From the NCBI GenBank assembly GCA_024691985.1, contig JAILNC010000131.1, positions 1-34,077 of the forward strand: 34,077 nucleotides of DNA, read 5' to 3'. Of the stretch, positions 1 through 8,002 are shown in pieces (the first letter of the stretch is position 1; each line of letters opens with the position of its first letter). The notes beneath the pieces were generated by a model. The model saw nothing but the letters and a program-made list of their open reading frames with translations, searched no databases and was not told the origin of the DNA. This DNA comes from Oscillospiraceae bacterium. GTDB taxonomy: Bacteria > Bacillota > Clostridia > Oscillospirales > Oscillospiraceae. The position numbers were made by a program, and so were the translations under genes.

Positions 1-1
1 C

Positions 2-1405
2 CGCAACGGCTTTGAAATTGAGGCCACCCTGCACGAGATGATGTCCATCGGCCAGCCCGGCAAGCGCCTGAAGGTCGGCCAGTTCTTTGACGACATGGGC
101 GTGGACATCGACTGGCTGCCCGTGCCCGAATGCTACCGCGTCGCGCTGCCCAACTCCGGCATCGACAAGGTGCTGCACCCGGACTACGACGACAGCTACA
201 CCACCGTCGCCAAGGAGATCGACGAGGTCTGCCCCGGCACCTATGAGAAGGTGCACGAGCTGATGCTGCTCTGCCGCCGGGTGTACGACAGCATGAACTA
301 CCTCTCCACCCACCAGATGAGCAAGCTGCAGATGCTGCTCAAGCACCCCGACTTCGTCAAGACGGTGGGCTATACCGCGACCGAGGTCATCGACACCTTC
401 CATCTGCCGAAGAAGGCGGTCGAGATGCTGACGCCCTACTGGATCTACGTCGGCAACCGCATGGACGACCTGCCCTTCACGATCTACGCCTTCCTGATGG
501 CCGACTACTTCACCGGCTCCTACGTCTGCCGCGGCTTCAGCCATGAGATGAGCATGAAGATGCAGGCCAAGTGCGAGGAAAACGGCGCGCAGTACGAGTT
601 CAACCAGGAGGTCGAGAAGATCCTGGTCAAGGACGGCAAGGTCTGCGGCGTGCGCACGATGCGCGGCGACGTGATCAACTGCGACTACGTGATCTCCGGC
701 CCCTATCCCAACAAGGTCTACACCCAGATGATCGAGCCGCTTAGCGAGGTGCCAGAGGGCGCGATCAAGATGATCAACAACCGCAAGCTCTCCGTGGTCC
801 CGGTCTCGGTCATCATGGTCATCGAGGGCACCCCCGAGGAAAACGGCATCACGAACTACTCCACCTTCTCGGGCTCCACGATGGACACCAACAAGATCTG
901 GGAGAACTACTCCAACCTCACCGAGCCGTACAACTACATCACCACCATCTGCCTCAACTACGCCAATCCCACCCTGCCGCAGGACTACACCCAGCTGTCG
1001 ATCACGGCGCTCGTGCCCTCCAAGCCCTTTGAGAGCGTCAAGGAGGACGAGTACTTCGATCTCAAGCGGCGCCTTGCCAGCGAGATGATCGAGGAGTGCA
1101 TCAAGATCACGAAGATCGACTTCCGCCCGCGCATCACCGAGATCGAGGTCACCACGCCCATGTCGGTGGCCCACTACGTCGGCGCGTGGAAGGGCAACAT
1201 CTACGGCTATCTGCACTCCATGGAGGACCACGCGGTGGCGAGACTGCAGATGAAGGAGAAGGATCACTTCATCGAGGGTCTGGAGTTTGCCGGCGCGCAC
1301 GGCATGTCCGGCGACGGCATGGGCCCGCAGATCACCAACGGCCGCGCGGCGGCCAAGGGCGTCAAGGAAGATCTGGAGAAGAAAAAGGAGGCGGCGAAGA
1401 AATGA
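2..1405 (+). CDS. FAD-dependent oxidoreductase, phytoene desaturase-like (5' truncated)
   Basis: The reading frame is already open at the window edge, so the N-terminal FAD-binding GxGxxG region lies outside. What remains (about 467 residues) looks like the substrate and C-terminal FAD parts of the phytoene dehydrogenase / retinol saturase / amine oxidase superfamily. Seen: a mid-protein stretch with GVRTMRGDVINCDYVIS, typical of the strand returning to the FAD domain, and a C-terminal EFAGAHGMSGDGMGPQITNG, the usual flavin-closing motif. The tail is Lys/Glu-rich and cytosolic. The stop overlaps the next start (ATGA), so the two proteins are translationally coupled. The partner is an NAD(P)H reductase, so this enzyme may work as a reductase or saturase rather than a desaturase; that is inference. 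Substrate unknown; carotenoid synthesis is not implied. Confidence 0.75.
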   Translation, partial: RNGFEIEATLHEMMSIGQPGKRLKVGQFFDDMGVDIDWLPVPECYRVALPNSGIDKVLHPDYDDSYTTVAKEIDEVCPGTYEKVHELMLLCRRVYDSMNYLSTHQMSKLQMLLKHPDFVKTVGYTATEVIDTFHLPKKAVEMLTPYWIYVGNRMDDLPFTIYAFLMADYFTGSYVCRGFSHEMSMKMQAKCEENGAQYEFNQEVEKILVKDGKVCGVRTMRGDVINCDYVISGPYPNKVYTQMIEPLSEVPEGAIKMINNRKLSVVPVSVIMVIEGTPEENGITNYSTFSGSTMDTNKIWENYSNLTEPYNYITTICLNYANPTLPQDYTQLSITALVPSKPFESVKEDEYFDLKRRLASEMIEECIKITKIDFRPRITEIEVTTPMSVAHYVGAWKGNIYGYLHSMEDHAVARLQMKEKDHFIEGLEFAGAHGMSGDGMGPQITNGRAAAKGVKEDLEKKKEAAKK

Positions 1406-2592
1406 GCATCAAGGTCAAAGGCTTTCTGAAGGACGTGGGCGGCGCTTCCCGCGTCACCAAGCTCAGAGAGGAAAACTTCGCCAAGGGCTCCACGATCCCC
1501 GATCCGAAGGACCCCATCCGCGAGGTCGCCGATCTGCTGCACCCCAAGCACATGGTCTTCAGGGTCACCGCGATCCGCGATGCCTCCCCGACCTCCCGCG
1601 TCTTCCGCTTCGAGTCCGCCGACGGGCACATCCCGCCCTTCCAGTCCGGTCAGTACGTCAACTTCCGCCTGAAGATCGGCGACAGTGTGCTCTCCCGCCC
1701 CTACACGATCTCCTCCGCGCCCTATGAGGCGAGAGGGGAGAAGCCCTTCTTCGAGATCACCGTGCGCCGCAATGTGCCCTATCTCGTGCCCGACTATCTC
1801 TTTGCCAACGTGAAGATCGGCGACATCCTCGAGGGGGCGCTGCCCTTCGGCTTCTTCTACTGGGAGCCGCTGCGCGACTCGAAGGAGCTCGTGGCGCTGG
1901 CGGGCGGCTCGGGCATCACGCCCTTCCACTCGATGGCCAAGGAGATCGCCTACGGCAAAATGAAGGGCTGCAAGCTCACTATCCTCTACGGCTCGGTCAA
2001 GGCCAACGACATCGTCCTCAAGAAGGAGCTCGACGAGATCGAGGCCGCCTGCCCCGATATCAAGGTCGTCCACGTCCTGTCCGACGAGCCCGACTGGGAA
2101 GGGGAGAAGGGCTTCATCACCCGCGAGATCATCGAGAAGTATTCGACGCCGGACTGCACCTATATGTTCTGTGGCCCGCTGCCGATGTTCCGCTTCGTCA
2201 AGAAGGCACTCGACGAGATGGGCGTCCCCGTCCGCCGCTTTAGGCACGACGTGGTCAACAACCCCGCCGATATCTCCACCATCCCCGGCTATCCCAAGGG
2301 CACCGAGACGAAGACCTTCAAGATCACGGTTCTGCGCGGCATCCACGAGGACGTTATCGACGCGAAGGCCTCCGAGCCCGTGGCAGTCGCGCTCGAGCGG
2401 GCGGGCATCCCCATCGACACCCACTGCCGCAACGGCGAGTGCGGCTTCTGCCGCAGCCACCTGCTCGAGGGCGAGATCTTCGTCTCTCCCATCGGCGACG
2501 GCAGACGGACGATGGACAAGGAGATGGGCTGGTTCCACGCCTGCTCCTCCTGGCCGCTCACCGATCTCAAGATCAAGATTCCAATTATGTAA
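1402..2592 (+). CDS. NAD(P)H:flavin oxidoreductase with C-terminal 2Fe-2S ferredoxin domain
   Basis: 396 residues, of the ferredoxin-reductase-like family that feeds electrons from NAD(P)H through FAD to a plant-type 2Fe-2S centre (as in oxygenase reductases). Seen: FAD-binding RPYTISS at about 99-105, pyridine-nucleotide site GGSGITP at 168-174 and CGP at 257-259, then a C-terminal ferredoxin domain with cluster ligands Cys342, Cys347, Cys350 and Cys381 (CX4CX2C...C). A roughly 45-residue N-terminal extension precedes the FAD domain. The start is the ATG overlapping the upstream stop by 4 bases; a longer in-frame opening exists upstream but runs inside the neighbour. The obvious partner is the upstream FAD enzyme. 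No oxygenase component is present, which fits an anaerobe. Physiological acceptor unknown. Confidence 0.85.
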   Translation: MSIKVKGFLKDVGGASRVTKLREENFAKGSTIPDPKDPIREVADLLHPKHMVFRVTAIRDASPTSRVFRFESADGHIPPFQSGQYVNFRLKIGDSVLSRPYTISSAPYEARGEKPFFEITVRRNVPYLVPDYLFANVKIGDILEGALPFGFFYWEPLRDSKELVALAGGSGITPFHSMAKEIAYGKMKGCKLTILYGSVKANDIVLKKELDEIEAACPDIKVVHVLSDEPDWEGEKGFITREIIEKYSTPDCTYMFCGPLPMFRFVKKALDEMGVPVRRFRHDVVNNPADISTIPGYPKGTETKTFKITVLRGIHEDVIDAKASEPVAVALERAGIPIDTHCRNGECGFCRSHLLEGEIFVSPIGDGRRTMDKEMGWFHACSSWPLTDLKIKIPIM

Positions 2593-2620
2593 AGAAAAAT
2601 ACGTTAACAAAATTATGTAA

Positions 2621-2658
2621 ACAAACACCCCGTGTCACGCGACACGGGGTGTTTGTTT
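2621..2658. terminator. Bidirectional intrinsic terminator
   Basis: A perfect 16-bp stem (2621-2636 with 2641-2656) has a 4-base loop and T-rich flanks on both sides. It closes the oxidoreductase operon on the plus strand and can stop transcripts coming from the convergent GH2 gene. Confidence 0.85.
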
Positions 2659-2680
2659 ATGTGCAGCCGCACCATCTGTA

Positions 2681-2782
2681 TGTCATTCCCACGCCAGTGT
2701 GCACACTGGCGTGGGAATCCGTATCTCCCACTGGAAAACGGATTGCCACACCAGTGACATCGGTCACTGGTTCACAATGACA
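2681..2782. repeat. REP/BIME-like 102-bp palindromic element
   Basis: The ends are the inverted words TGTCATT (2681-2687) and AATGACA (2776-2782). Inside are a perfect 34-bp palindrome (2685-2718), a second hairpin with 8-bp arms (2750-2757 and 2764-2771), and an inverted pair of 18-mers (2704-2721 against 2739-2756, 16 of 18 matching). It therefore carries four alternating copies of a CACTGG...AATCCG unit. It lies between convergent genes, the usual place for REP elements. From memory it resembles REP sequences with GTCATT and GTGGCAATCC words; copy number cannot be checked here. Confidence 0.6.
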
Positions 2783-2808
2783 AAAGCGATGATGTTTAGC
2801 ACGGAAAA

Positions 2809-4503
2809 TCAGCTTTGCACAGCCTCCTGCAGCGCTTCCATCAGTTCGCGCAGCTCTTCGGGCTTGACCTTGAGCACCTCGCGGTCGAAGGTGAACAGGC
2901 CGTTGGTCTCGTCTTCCACGTCGGACACCTGCGTGTAGACCGCGCCGCAGAGGCCTTGCTTTACCAGCGGCGGCAGCGCTTCGCCATAGAGCCTGCGCAG
3001 GGCGGCGACCAGCTTTTCGCGCGTCGGATAGATACGGTAGCCGTAGGTCTTGCGCAGGTTGAAGCTGTGGGGGTGGTCCTTCCAGACGAAGCCGCCGAAT
3101 TCGCTCAACAGCTGCGGCAGAGGCTGGGTGCCGAGGTGCAGCTTCCCGAAGTAGATGTGCAGGCTGTCCACGTCGCTCTTCTTCTGATGGAACCAGCCGG
3201 AGGTCGCGTCGATGAAGCGCCCGGGGTCAAGAGCCTTGAGGCGGTCATAGGCATCATCCGCGCAGAACTGGCCCCAGCCTTCGTTGAAGATCGTCCACAG
3301 GCAGATGCTGGGGTGATTGCCCAGCGTGCGCACGGTCCGCTCCATGGCGTCAAGGAAGACGGCGCGCGTCCCGGGATCGGGGTTGAGCTTGAGGTCGGAC
3401 AGCTTTCCGAGTTTCAGCGTGGGCAGGATCGTGTCGCGCAGAAAGCGGTAGACGCCGTTGTTGACCATGTCCTGAAATACGAGCATGCCGAGCCTGTCGC
3501 AATCGTAGTAGAACTGTTCCGGCTCGAGCTTGATATGCTTGCGCAGGGTGTTGAAGCCCAGCTGCTTCATGGCGAGTATGTCCTTCGCATAGAGCTCCGG
3601 TATGGCGGGGGTATACAGCCCGTCGCTCCAATAGCCCTGGTCCAGCAGGGCGTTGAAGAAGTACGGCTTTCCGTTGAGACACAGGCGCTGCACGCCGCCG
3701 ACGTTTTTGACTTCCAGCGTCCGCAGGGCAAAATAGGACTCCACCGTGTCCTCGCCGCTTTCGAGCGTGAAATGATACAGATACGGGTCTTCCGGACTCC
3801 AGCGCTGTATGGACTCCGGTTTGATGCGCGCCTTGCCGTCCCGGAGGGGATAGGTCTGCCCGTCGAGAGTGACGAGCCCGCTGCTCACGCCCTCGGCCTC
3901 GAGCTCGCAGAAGTCCGCGCCGCAGCGTAAGTGCAGCGCGCGGACGTACGTCTCCGGCACGGGCTCGAGCCATACCGTCTGCCAGATGCCCGAGCAGGGC
4001 GTGTACCACATGCCGCCGCGCTTCTTGCTCTGCTTGCCGAGGGGGTATTTCGGAGAGAGATCGTTCGTGACCGCGACCGAAAGCTCGTTTTCGCCCTCGC
4101 GCAGCGCGTCGGTGACGTCCGCGGAGAAGGGGAGATAGCCGTTTTCATGGCGGCAGACCTCCCGCCCGTTGACGCAGATAACAGCCTCGCGGCTCACCGC
4201 GCCGAAGTGCAGCAGTACGCGCTTTCCGGCCCATGCTTCGGGGACGGTGAACGTGCGGCGATAGACCATCTCCTCGCCGACTTCGGGCGGGGTCTCCACG
4301 CCGGACAGCAGGCTCTCGGGGCAGAAGGGCACGCGGATGCGCGTGCTTGTCCCCTTGAAGCGCAGCTCCCAGTCTCCGTTGAGGCACAGCCATTCCGCGC
4401 GTCTCATCTGCGGCCGGGGATAGCGTCCCCACGGCACGGCGGGCAGGCTGCGCCCCTCCTTCGTGTAGAGACGCTGATAGTTTGTCTTTACTTCTTTTCC
4501 CAT
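2809..4503 (-). CDS. Glycoside hydrolase family 2 protein (beta-galactosidase / beta-glucuronidase type)
   Basis: 564 residues, cytoplasmic (no signal peptide). GH2 enzymes hydrolyse terminal beta-linked galactose, glucuronate or mannose by a retaining mechanism. Seen in order: an N-terminal sugar-binding jelly roll (about 35-180, with LNGDWELRF and the WYTPCSGIWQTVWLE stretch), a short Ig-like domain (about 185-265) and a TIM barrel (about 270-564). The acid/base is Glu408 in FNEGW and the nucleophile is Glu468 in LSEFGG, both intact. It is at the short end for the family and lacks the C-terminal domains of LacZ. It stands alone, with its own promoter upstream, an AGGGGG ribosome site, and no transporter or regulator beside it, so the sugar specificity cannot be inferred. 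Confidence 0.85.
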   Translation of the reverse strand: MGKEVKTNYQRLYTKEGRSLPAVPWGRYPRPQMRRAEWLCLNGDWELRFKGTSTRIRVPFCPESLLSGVETPPEVGEEMVYRRTFTVPEAWAGKRVLLHFGAVSREAVICVNGREVCRHENGYLPFSADVTDALREGENELSVAVTNDLSPKYPLGKQSKKRGGMWYTPCSGIWQTVWLEPVPETYVRALHLRCGADFCELEAEGVSSGLVTLDGQTYPLRDGKARIKPESIQRWSPEDPYLYHFTLESGEDTVESYFALRTLEVKNVGGVQRLCLNGKPYFFNALLDQGYWSDGLYTPAIPELYAKDILAMKQLGFNTLRKHIKLEPEQFYYDCDRLGMLVFQDMVNNGVYRFLRDTILPTLKLGKLSDLKLNPDPGTRAVFLDAMERTVRTLGNHPSICLWTIFNEGWGQFCADDAYDRLKALDPGRFIDATSGWFHQKKSDVDSLHIYFGKLHLGTQPLPQLLSEFGGFVWKDHPHSFNLRKTYGYRIYPTREKLVAALRRLYGEALPPLVKQGLCGAVYTQVSDVEDETNGLFTFDREVLKVKPEELRELMEALQEAVQS

Positions 4504-4532
4504 AACATAACCCCCTTGCTCTGATCTTCACC

Positions 4533-4561
4533 AGTATAGCGCAGCGCGCCGCCGCCGTCAA
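4533..4561 (-). promoter_or_regulatory. Sigma-A promoter of the GH2 gene
   Basis: Read on the minus strand: TTGACG (4556-4561), 17-base spacer, TATACT (4533-4538). It lies about 30 bases before the start codon. No catabolite-repression (cre) site was recognised. Confidence 0.75.
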
Positions 4562-4656
4562 AAGCAAGTCGCTTTTTGGGAGTCTTGCACAATTTCGGCG
4601 GCTGTTTTTTTACACATCGGCGCGCATATGCGAACGGCGCTTTTTGCCAAAAAAGC

Positions 4657-4685
4657 TTTTCAAGCTCCCGGCGGGCTGATATAAT
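4657..4685 (+). promoter_or_regulatory. Promoter of the lctD-like / etf operon
   Basis: TTTTCA (4657-4662), 17-base spacer, perfect TATAAT (4680-4685). A 10-bp palindrome CGCATATGCG (4623-4632) lies 25 bases upstream of the -35 and could be an operator; that is inference only. Confidence 0.65.
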
Positions 4686-4692
4686 AAATCAT

Positions 4693-4719
4693 ATAAATCA
4701 GAAATGGTTTCCGATTTAT
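4693..4719 (+). promoter_or_regulatory. Leader hairpin / inverted repeat before the lctD-like gene
   Basis: ATAAATC (4693-4699) pairs with GATTTAT (4713-4719) and GAAA (4701-4704) with TTTC (4708-4711), with one mismatch between the helices. It begins at about the expected transcription start, so it may be an operator or a stabilising 5' stem. It is AT-rich and lacks a following T-tract, so it is not a terminator. Confidence 0.5.
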
Positions 4720-4750
4720 CTGTGTTCAATTACCGGAAGGAGGAGATATT

Positions 4751-6175
4751 TTGCCCGACTACAACAAGCTCACGCCGGCGCTGGCCGAGAAGCTGCGCGC
4801 CATTGTCGGCGAGCGGCGTTTCTTCTGCGGGGATGCGGTCAAGGAGGACTATTCCCACGATGAAATGCCCATTTACGGCAGGACCATGCCCGAGGCGGTC
4901 TGCCAGGTCGAGACCACCGAAGAGGTGTCCGAGATCATGAAGCTATGCTCAGCCGAGCGCATCCCGGTCACGGTCCGCGGCGCCGGCACCGGTCTGGTGG
5001 GCGGCTGCGTCCCCATCCACGGCGGCATCGTCGTGACGACGGAGAAGATGAACAAGATCCTCTCCTACGACATGAAGAACCTCGTCGTGCACACCCAGCC
5101 CGGCGTCCTGCTCTGCGATCTCGCGGCGGACGCGCTGGCCCACGGCCTGATGTACCCGCCCGACCCCGGCGAGAAGACCGCCACTGTCGGCGGCAACGTC
5201 AGCACGAACGCGGGCGGCATGCGCGCGGTCAAGTACGGCGTCACGCGCGACTACGTGCTGGCCATGACCGTCGTGCTGCCGGACGGCCGCATCATGAAGC
5301 TCGGCAAGACCGTCTGCAAGACGAGCTCCGGCTACAGCCTGCTGCATCTGATGATCGGCTCGGAGGGCACGCTCGGCATCATCACAGAGCTGACCTTGAA
5401 GCTCGTGCCGAAGCCCATTATGGACGTCAGCCTCATCCTGCCCTTTGCCAACATCGCCGACGCCATCGCCTCGGTGCCCTCGATCAAGCTGGCCAACCTC
5501 GACCCCCAGTCCATCGAGTTCATGGAGCGCGATATCGTCGACTCCTCGGCGGCCTTCACGGGCAACGGCGTCTTTCCGACGGTCGTTAACGGTAAGGAGG
5601 CCGGGGCCTATATCCTCGTCACCCTTGTGGGTGACAGCGAGGCCCAGCTCACCGAGAAGATGGACCGCCTCGGCGCGGTAGCCGAACAGGTCGGCGCCTA
5701 CGACGTGCTGGTCGTCTGGACGGACAACCTCAAGAAGGACGTCTGGGCCGCGCGCAGCGCCTTCCTCACGGTCATCGAGGCTGAGACGAAGCTGCTCGAC
5801 GAGATGGACGTCGTCGTCCCGGTCGACCGCATCGCGGAGTTTCTGGTCTACACCCACGACGAGGCCGAGAAGCAGGGCGTGTACGTGCGCTCCTTCGGCC
5901 ACGCGGGCGACGGCAACCTGCACATCTACTGCTGCTCCAACGACCTGGAGGAGGATGAGTTCAAGCGCCGCGTCAAGCGCCTGATGGACGCCTGCTACGC
6001 CAAGTGCACCGAGTTCGAGGGCCAGGTCAGCGGCGAACACTCGATCGGCCACGCCAAGAAGGAATACCTGCGCGAATCGGTGGGCGAGACGGCTTACGGC
6101 CTCATGGGCGCGATCAAGGATGTGTTCGACCCCGGACATATCCTCAACCCCGGCAAGGTCTGCCACACGGTCTGA
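4751..6175 (+). CDS. FAD-binding 2-hydroxyacid oxidoreductase, GlcD / LctD family (D-lactate or glycolate dehydrogenase)
   Basis: 474 residues of the VAO/PCMH flavoprotein family, which oxidises a 2-hydroxyacid such as lactate or glycolate to the 2-oxoacid. Seen: FAD_binding_4 domain (about 40-220) with GAGTGLVGG at 77-85 and the GGNVSTNAGG stretch, then a C-terminal FAD-oxidase domain with HAGDGNLH and SGEHSIG near the end. The start is TTG, chosen because a strong GGAAGGAGGAG site sits 7-8 bases before it and no ATG fits. EtfB follows 13 bases downstream, then EtfA. This is the LctD-EtfBA arrangement of the electron-bifurcating (confurcating) lactate dehydrogenase described in Acetobacterium. 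Substrate, and true bifurcation, are inferred from context. Confidence 0.85.
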   Translation: MPDYNKLTPALAEKLRAIVGERRFFCGDAVKEDYSHDEMPIYGRTMPEAVCQVETTEEVSEIMKLCSAERIPVTVRGAGTGLVGGCVPIHGGIVVTTEKMNKILSYDMKNLVVHTQPGVLLCDLAADALAHGLMYPPDPGEKTATVGGNVSTNAGGMRAVKYGVTRDYVLAMTVVLPDGRIMKLGKTVCKTSSGYSLLHLMIGSEGTLGIITELTLKLVPKPIMDVSLILPFANIADAIASVPSIKLANLDPQSIEFMERDIVDSSAAFTGNGVFPTVVNGKEAGAYILVTLVGDSEAQLTEKMDRLGAVAEQVGAYDVLVVWTDNLKKDVWAARSAFLTVIEAETKLLDEMDVVVPVDRIAEFLVYTHDEAEKQGVYVRSFGHAGDGNLHIYCCSNDLEEDEFKRRVKRLMDACYAKCTEFEGQVSGEHSIGHAKKEYLRESVGETAYGLMGAIKDVFDPGHILNPGKVCHTV

Positions 6176-6188
6176 GGAGGTGAGCGGA

Positions 6189-6983
6189 ATGCTGAATATT
6201 CTTGTCTGTGTCAAGCAGGTTCCGGACGTGAACCTCGTCAAGATCGATCCCGTCACCGGCAGCCTTATCCGCAAGGGCGTCCCCGCCATCCTCAATCCGC
6301 TCGACGCCAACGCCCTCGAGGCCGCGGTGCAGACGAAGGAACAATACGGCGGCACCGTCACCTGCATCACCATGGGTCCCGATCAGGCCGCCGAGGCCCT
6401 GCGCGAGTGCCTGGCCGCCGGGGCCGATAAGGCGATCCTCCTGTCGGACCGCGCCTTCGCCAACGCCGACACCCTCGCCACGAGCTATGTCATTACCTCT
6501 GCGGCAAAGCTCTTCGGGAGCTTTGACCTCATCTTCTGCGGCAAGGAGTCGCTCGACGGCGCGACGGGACAGATGGGCTCCCAGCTGGCCGAGCGCTTCG
6601 ACGCAAGCCAGCTGAGCAGCATGTCGCTCCTGCTTGCGGTCGACGAGGCCGGGAAAACCGTCACGGCGGAGCGCGAACTGGAGAAGGGCGTGGAGACCGC
6701 CGAGGCAAAGCTGCCCTGTCTGTTCACCGTGGAGAAGACGAACTACCGCCCGCGCATCCCCAACCTCAAAAGCTGGAAGGCCTCGCGCACGGCGGAGATC
6801 ACAACGCTCAACTCCCTAAGCATCCCCGGGCTTGACCCCGCGCAGATCGGCGACCCCGGCTCTCCGACCAAGGTGCCGCGCACCTATCCGCCCGTCGTGG
6901 GCGAGTCCGGCCACATGATCGACGAGGGCAGCACCGAGAAGAATGTCGATACGCTCTTTGAGCTGATCGCCGACGTGCTTTGA
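6189..6983 (+). CDS. etfB: Electron transfer flavoprotein beta subunit
   Basis: 264 residues. EtfB pairs with EtfA to carry electrons from a flavin dehydrogenase; in bifurcating complexes its own FAD splits them between NAD and ferredoxin. Seen: the N-terminal MLNILVCVKQVPD signature, NPLDANALEAA, TMGPDQAAEALRECLAAGADKA and the ADTLATS segment typical of the family. The ATG at 6189 was chosen over upstream in-frame codons because a textbook AGGAGGTGA lies 6 bases before it and the protein then begins like its relatives. It sits 13 bases after the LctD-like gene and 14 before etfA, so the three are one transcript. Confidence 0.92.
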   Translation: MLNILVCVKQVPDVNLVKIDPVTGSLIRKGVPAILNPLDANALEAAVQTKEQYGGTVTCITMGPDQAAEALRECLAAGADKAILLSDRAFANADTLATSYVITSAAKLFGSFDLIFCGKESLDGATGQMGSQLAERFDASQLSSMSLLLAVDEAGKTVTAERELEKGVETAEAKLPCLFTVEKTNYRPRIPNLKSWKASRTAEITTLNSLSIPGLDPAQIGDPGSPTKVPRTYPPVVGESGHMIDEGSTEKNVDTLFELIADVL

Positions 6984-6997
6984 GAGGGGGAGACGCC

Positions 6998-7990
6998 ATG
7001 AACAAGAACGATTACCGGGATATGTGGGTGTTCATCGAGCATGACGGCGAAACGATCCAGCCCGTCTCGCTCGAGCTGTGCTGTGAGATCCGCAAGATCG
7101 CGGACGCGGCAGGAGAGAAGCTCGTCGCCGTCGTGGTCGGAACTCTGCCCGAGAGCGAAACCGAGAAGCTCATGGAGACCGGCGTTGACGTGATCCTGCG
7201 CGTCAGCGGCACGGGCTACGGCTATTTCAACGTTGACGCCTATGCCAATCTCTTCACCGTGCTCTGCCGGAAATACCTGCCCACCGCCGTCTTCGTCGGC
7301 GGCACCATCAACGGGCGCGACTTCGCGCCGCGCTTCGCCTGCCGCCTGCCGACCGGCTGCACCAGCGACGCCACCGAGCTCGTCTGGGATCCGAAGACCA
7401 CGGATATCGAATTCATCGAGCCCGCCGTCGGCGGCAAGATGATGGCCGTCATCACCGTACCGGTCATGCGTCCGCAGGTCGGCACCATCCGCCCCGGCAC
7501 CTTCAAATATGTGCCGACGGGCAAGCGCCCCTGCAGCGTGATCGAGGAGACCGTCGACTTCCCGGAGGCGGAGATCCGCACCCGCGTGCTTGACTTCAAG
7601 GCCGACGACTTCGACGAGAGCCTGAACATCGCCGACGCCGACGTCATCGTCTGCGTGGGCAACGCGGTCAAGGTGGACTCGCTGCCGAAGTACCGGGAGC
7701 TTGCGGCCCTGCTCGGCGGCAAGCTCGGCTGCACGCGGCCGGTCTTCGACCGCGGCGTGCTGCCCTTCAAGCTTGTCATCGGGCAGAGCGGCGTCGTCGT
7801 CAAGCCGAAGCTGTATCTCTCCTTCGGCGTGTCGGGCGCGGTCAACCATGTCACCGGCATGCAGGACTCCGGCTGTATCGTCGCGGTCAACAAGGACCCC
7901 GACGCCGCGATCTTCAAATATTGCGACTACGGCATCGTCGGCGACATGGACGAGGTCTGCGAGCAGATGCTCCGTCATCTGCGCCGCTGA
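6998..7990 (+). CDS. etfA: Electron transfer flavoprotein alpha subunit
   Basis: 330 residues. The N-terminal half is the ETF alpha/beta fold and the C-terminal half is the FAD domain. Seen: GGTINGRDFAPRFACRL, the stretch GQSGVVVKPKLYLSFGVSGA, then AVNKDPDAAIFKYCDYGIVGD, the standard FAD-binding signature. The ATG at 6998 follows a GAGAGGGGG ribosome site; an upstream in-frame TTG would add six residues and is less likely. Unlike some LctC-type alpha subunits known from acetogens, there is no N-terminal ferredoxin (CxxCxxC) domain, so this is the short form. It belongs with the etfB and LctD-like genes upstream; the GDSL hydrolase follows 12 bases later. Confidence 0.92.
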   Translation: MNKNDYRDMWVFIEHDGETIQPVSLELCCEIRKIADAAGEKLVAVVVGTLPESETEKLMETGVDVILRVSGTGYGYFNVDAYANLFTVLCRKYLPTAVFVGGTINGRDFAPRFACRLPTGCTSDATELVWDPKTTDIEFIEPAVGGKMMAVITVPVMRPQVGTIRPGTFKYVPTGKRPCSVIEETVDFPEAEIRTRVLDFKADDFDESLNIADADVIVCVGNAVKVDSLPKYRELAALLGGKLGCTRPVFDRGVLPFKLVIGQSGVVVKPKLYLSFGVSGAVNHVTGMQDSGCIVAVNKDPDAAIFKYCDYGIVGDMDEVCEQMLRHLRR

Positions 7991-8002
7991 GGAGGGAAGC
8001 GC

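Noticed and set aside
1264..2628. A 454-codon minus-strand frame opposite the reductase gene
   Set aside because: Antisense shadow; no ribosome site or family motif, and it would be transcribed through a strong terminator.
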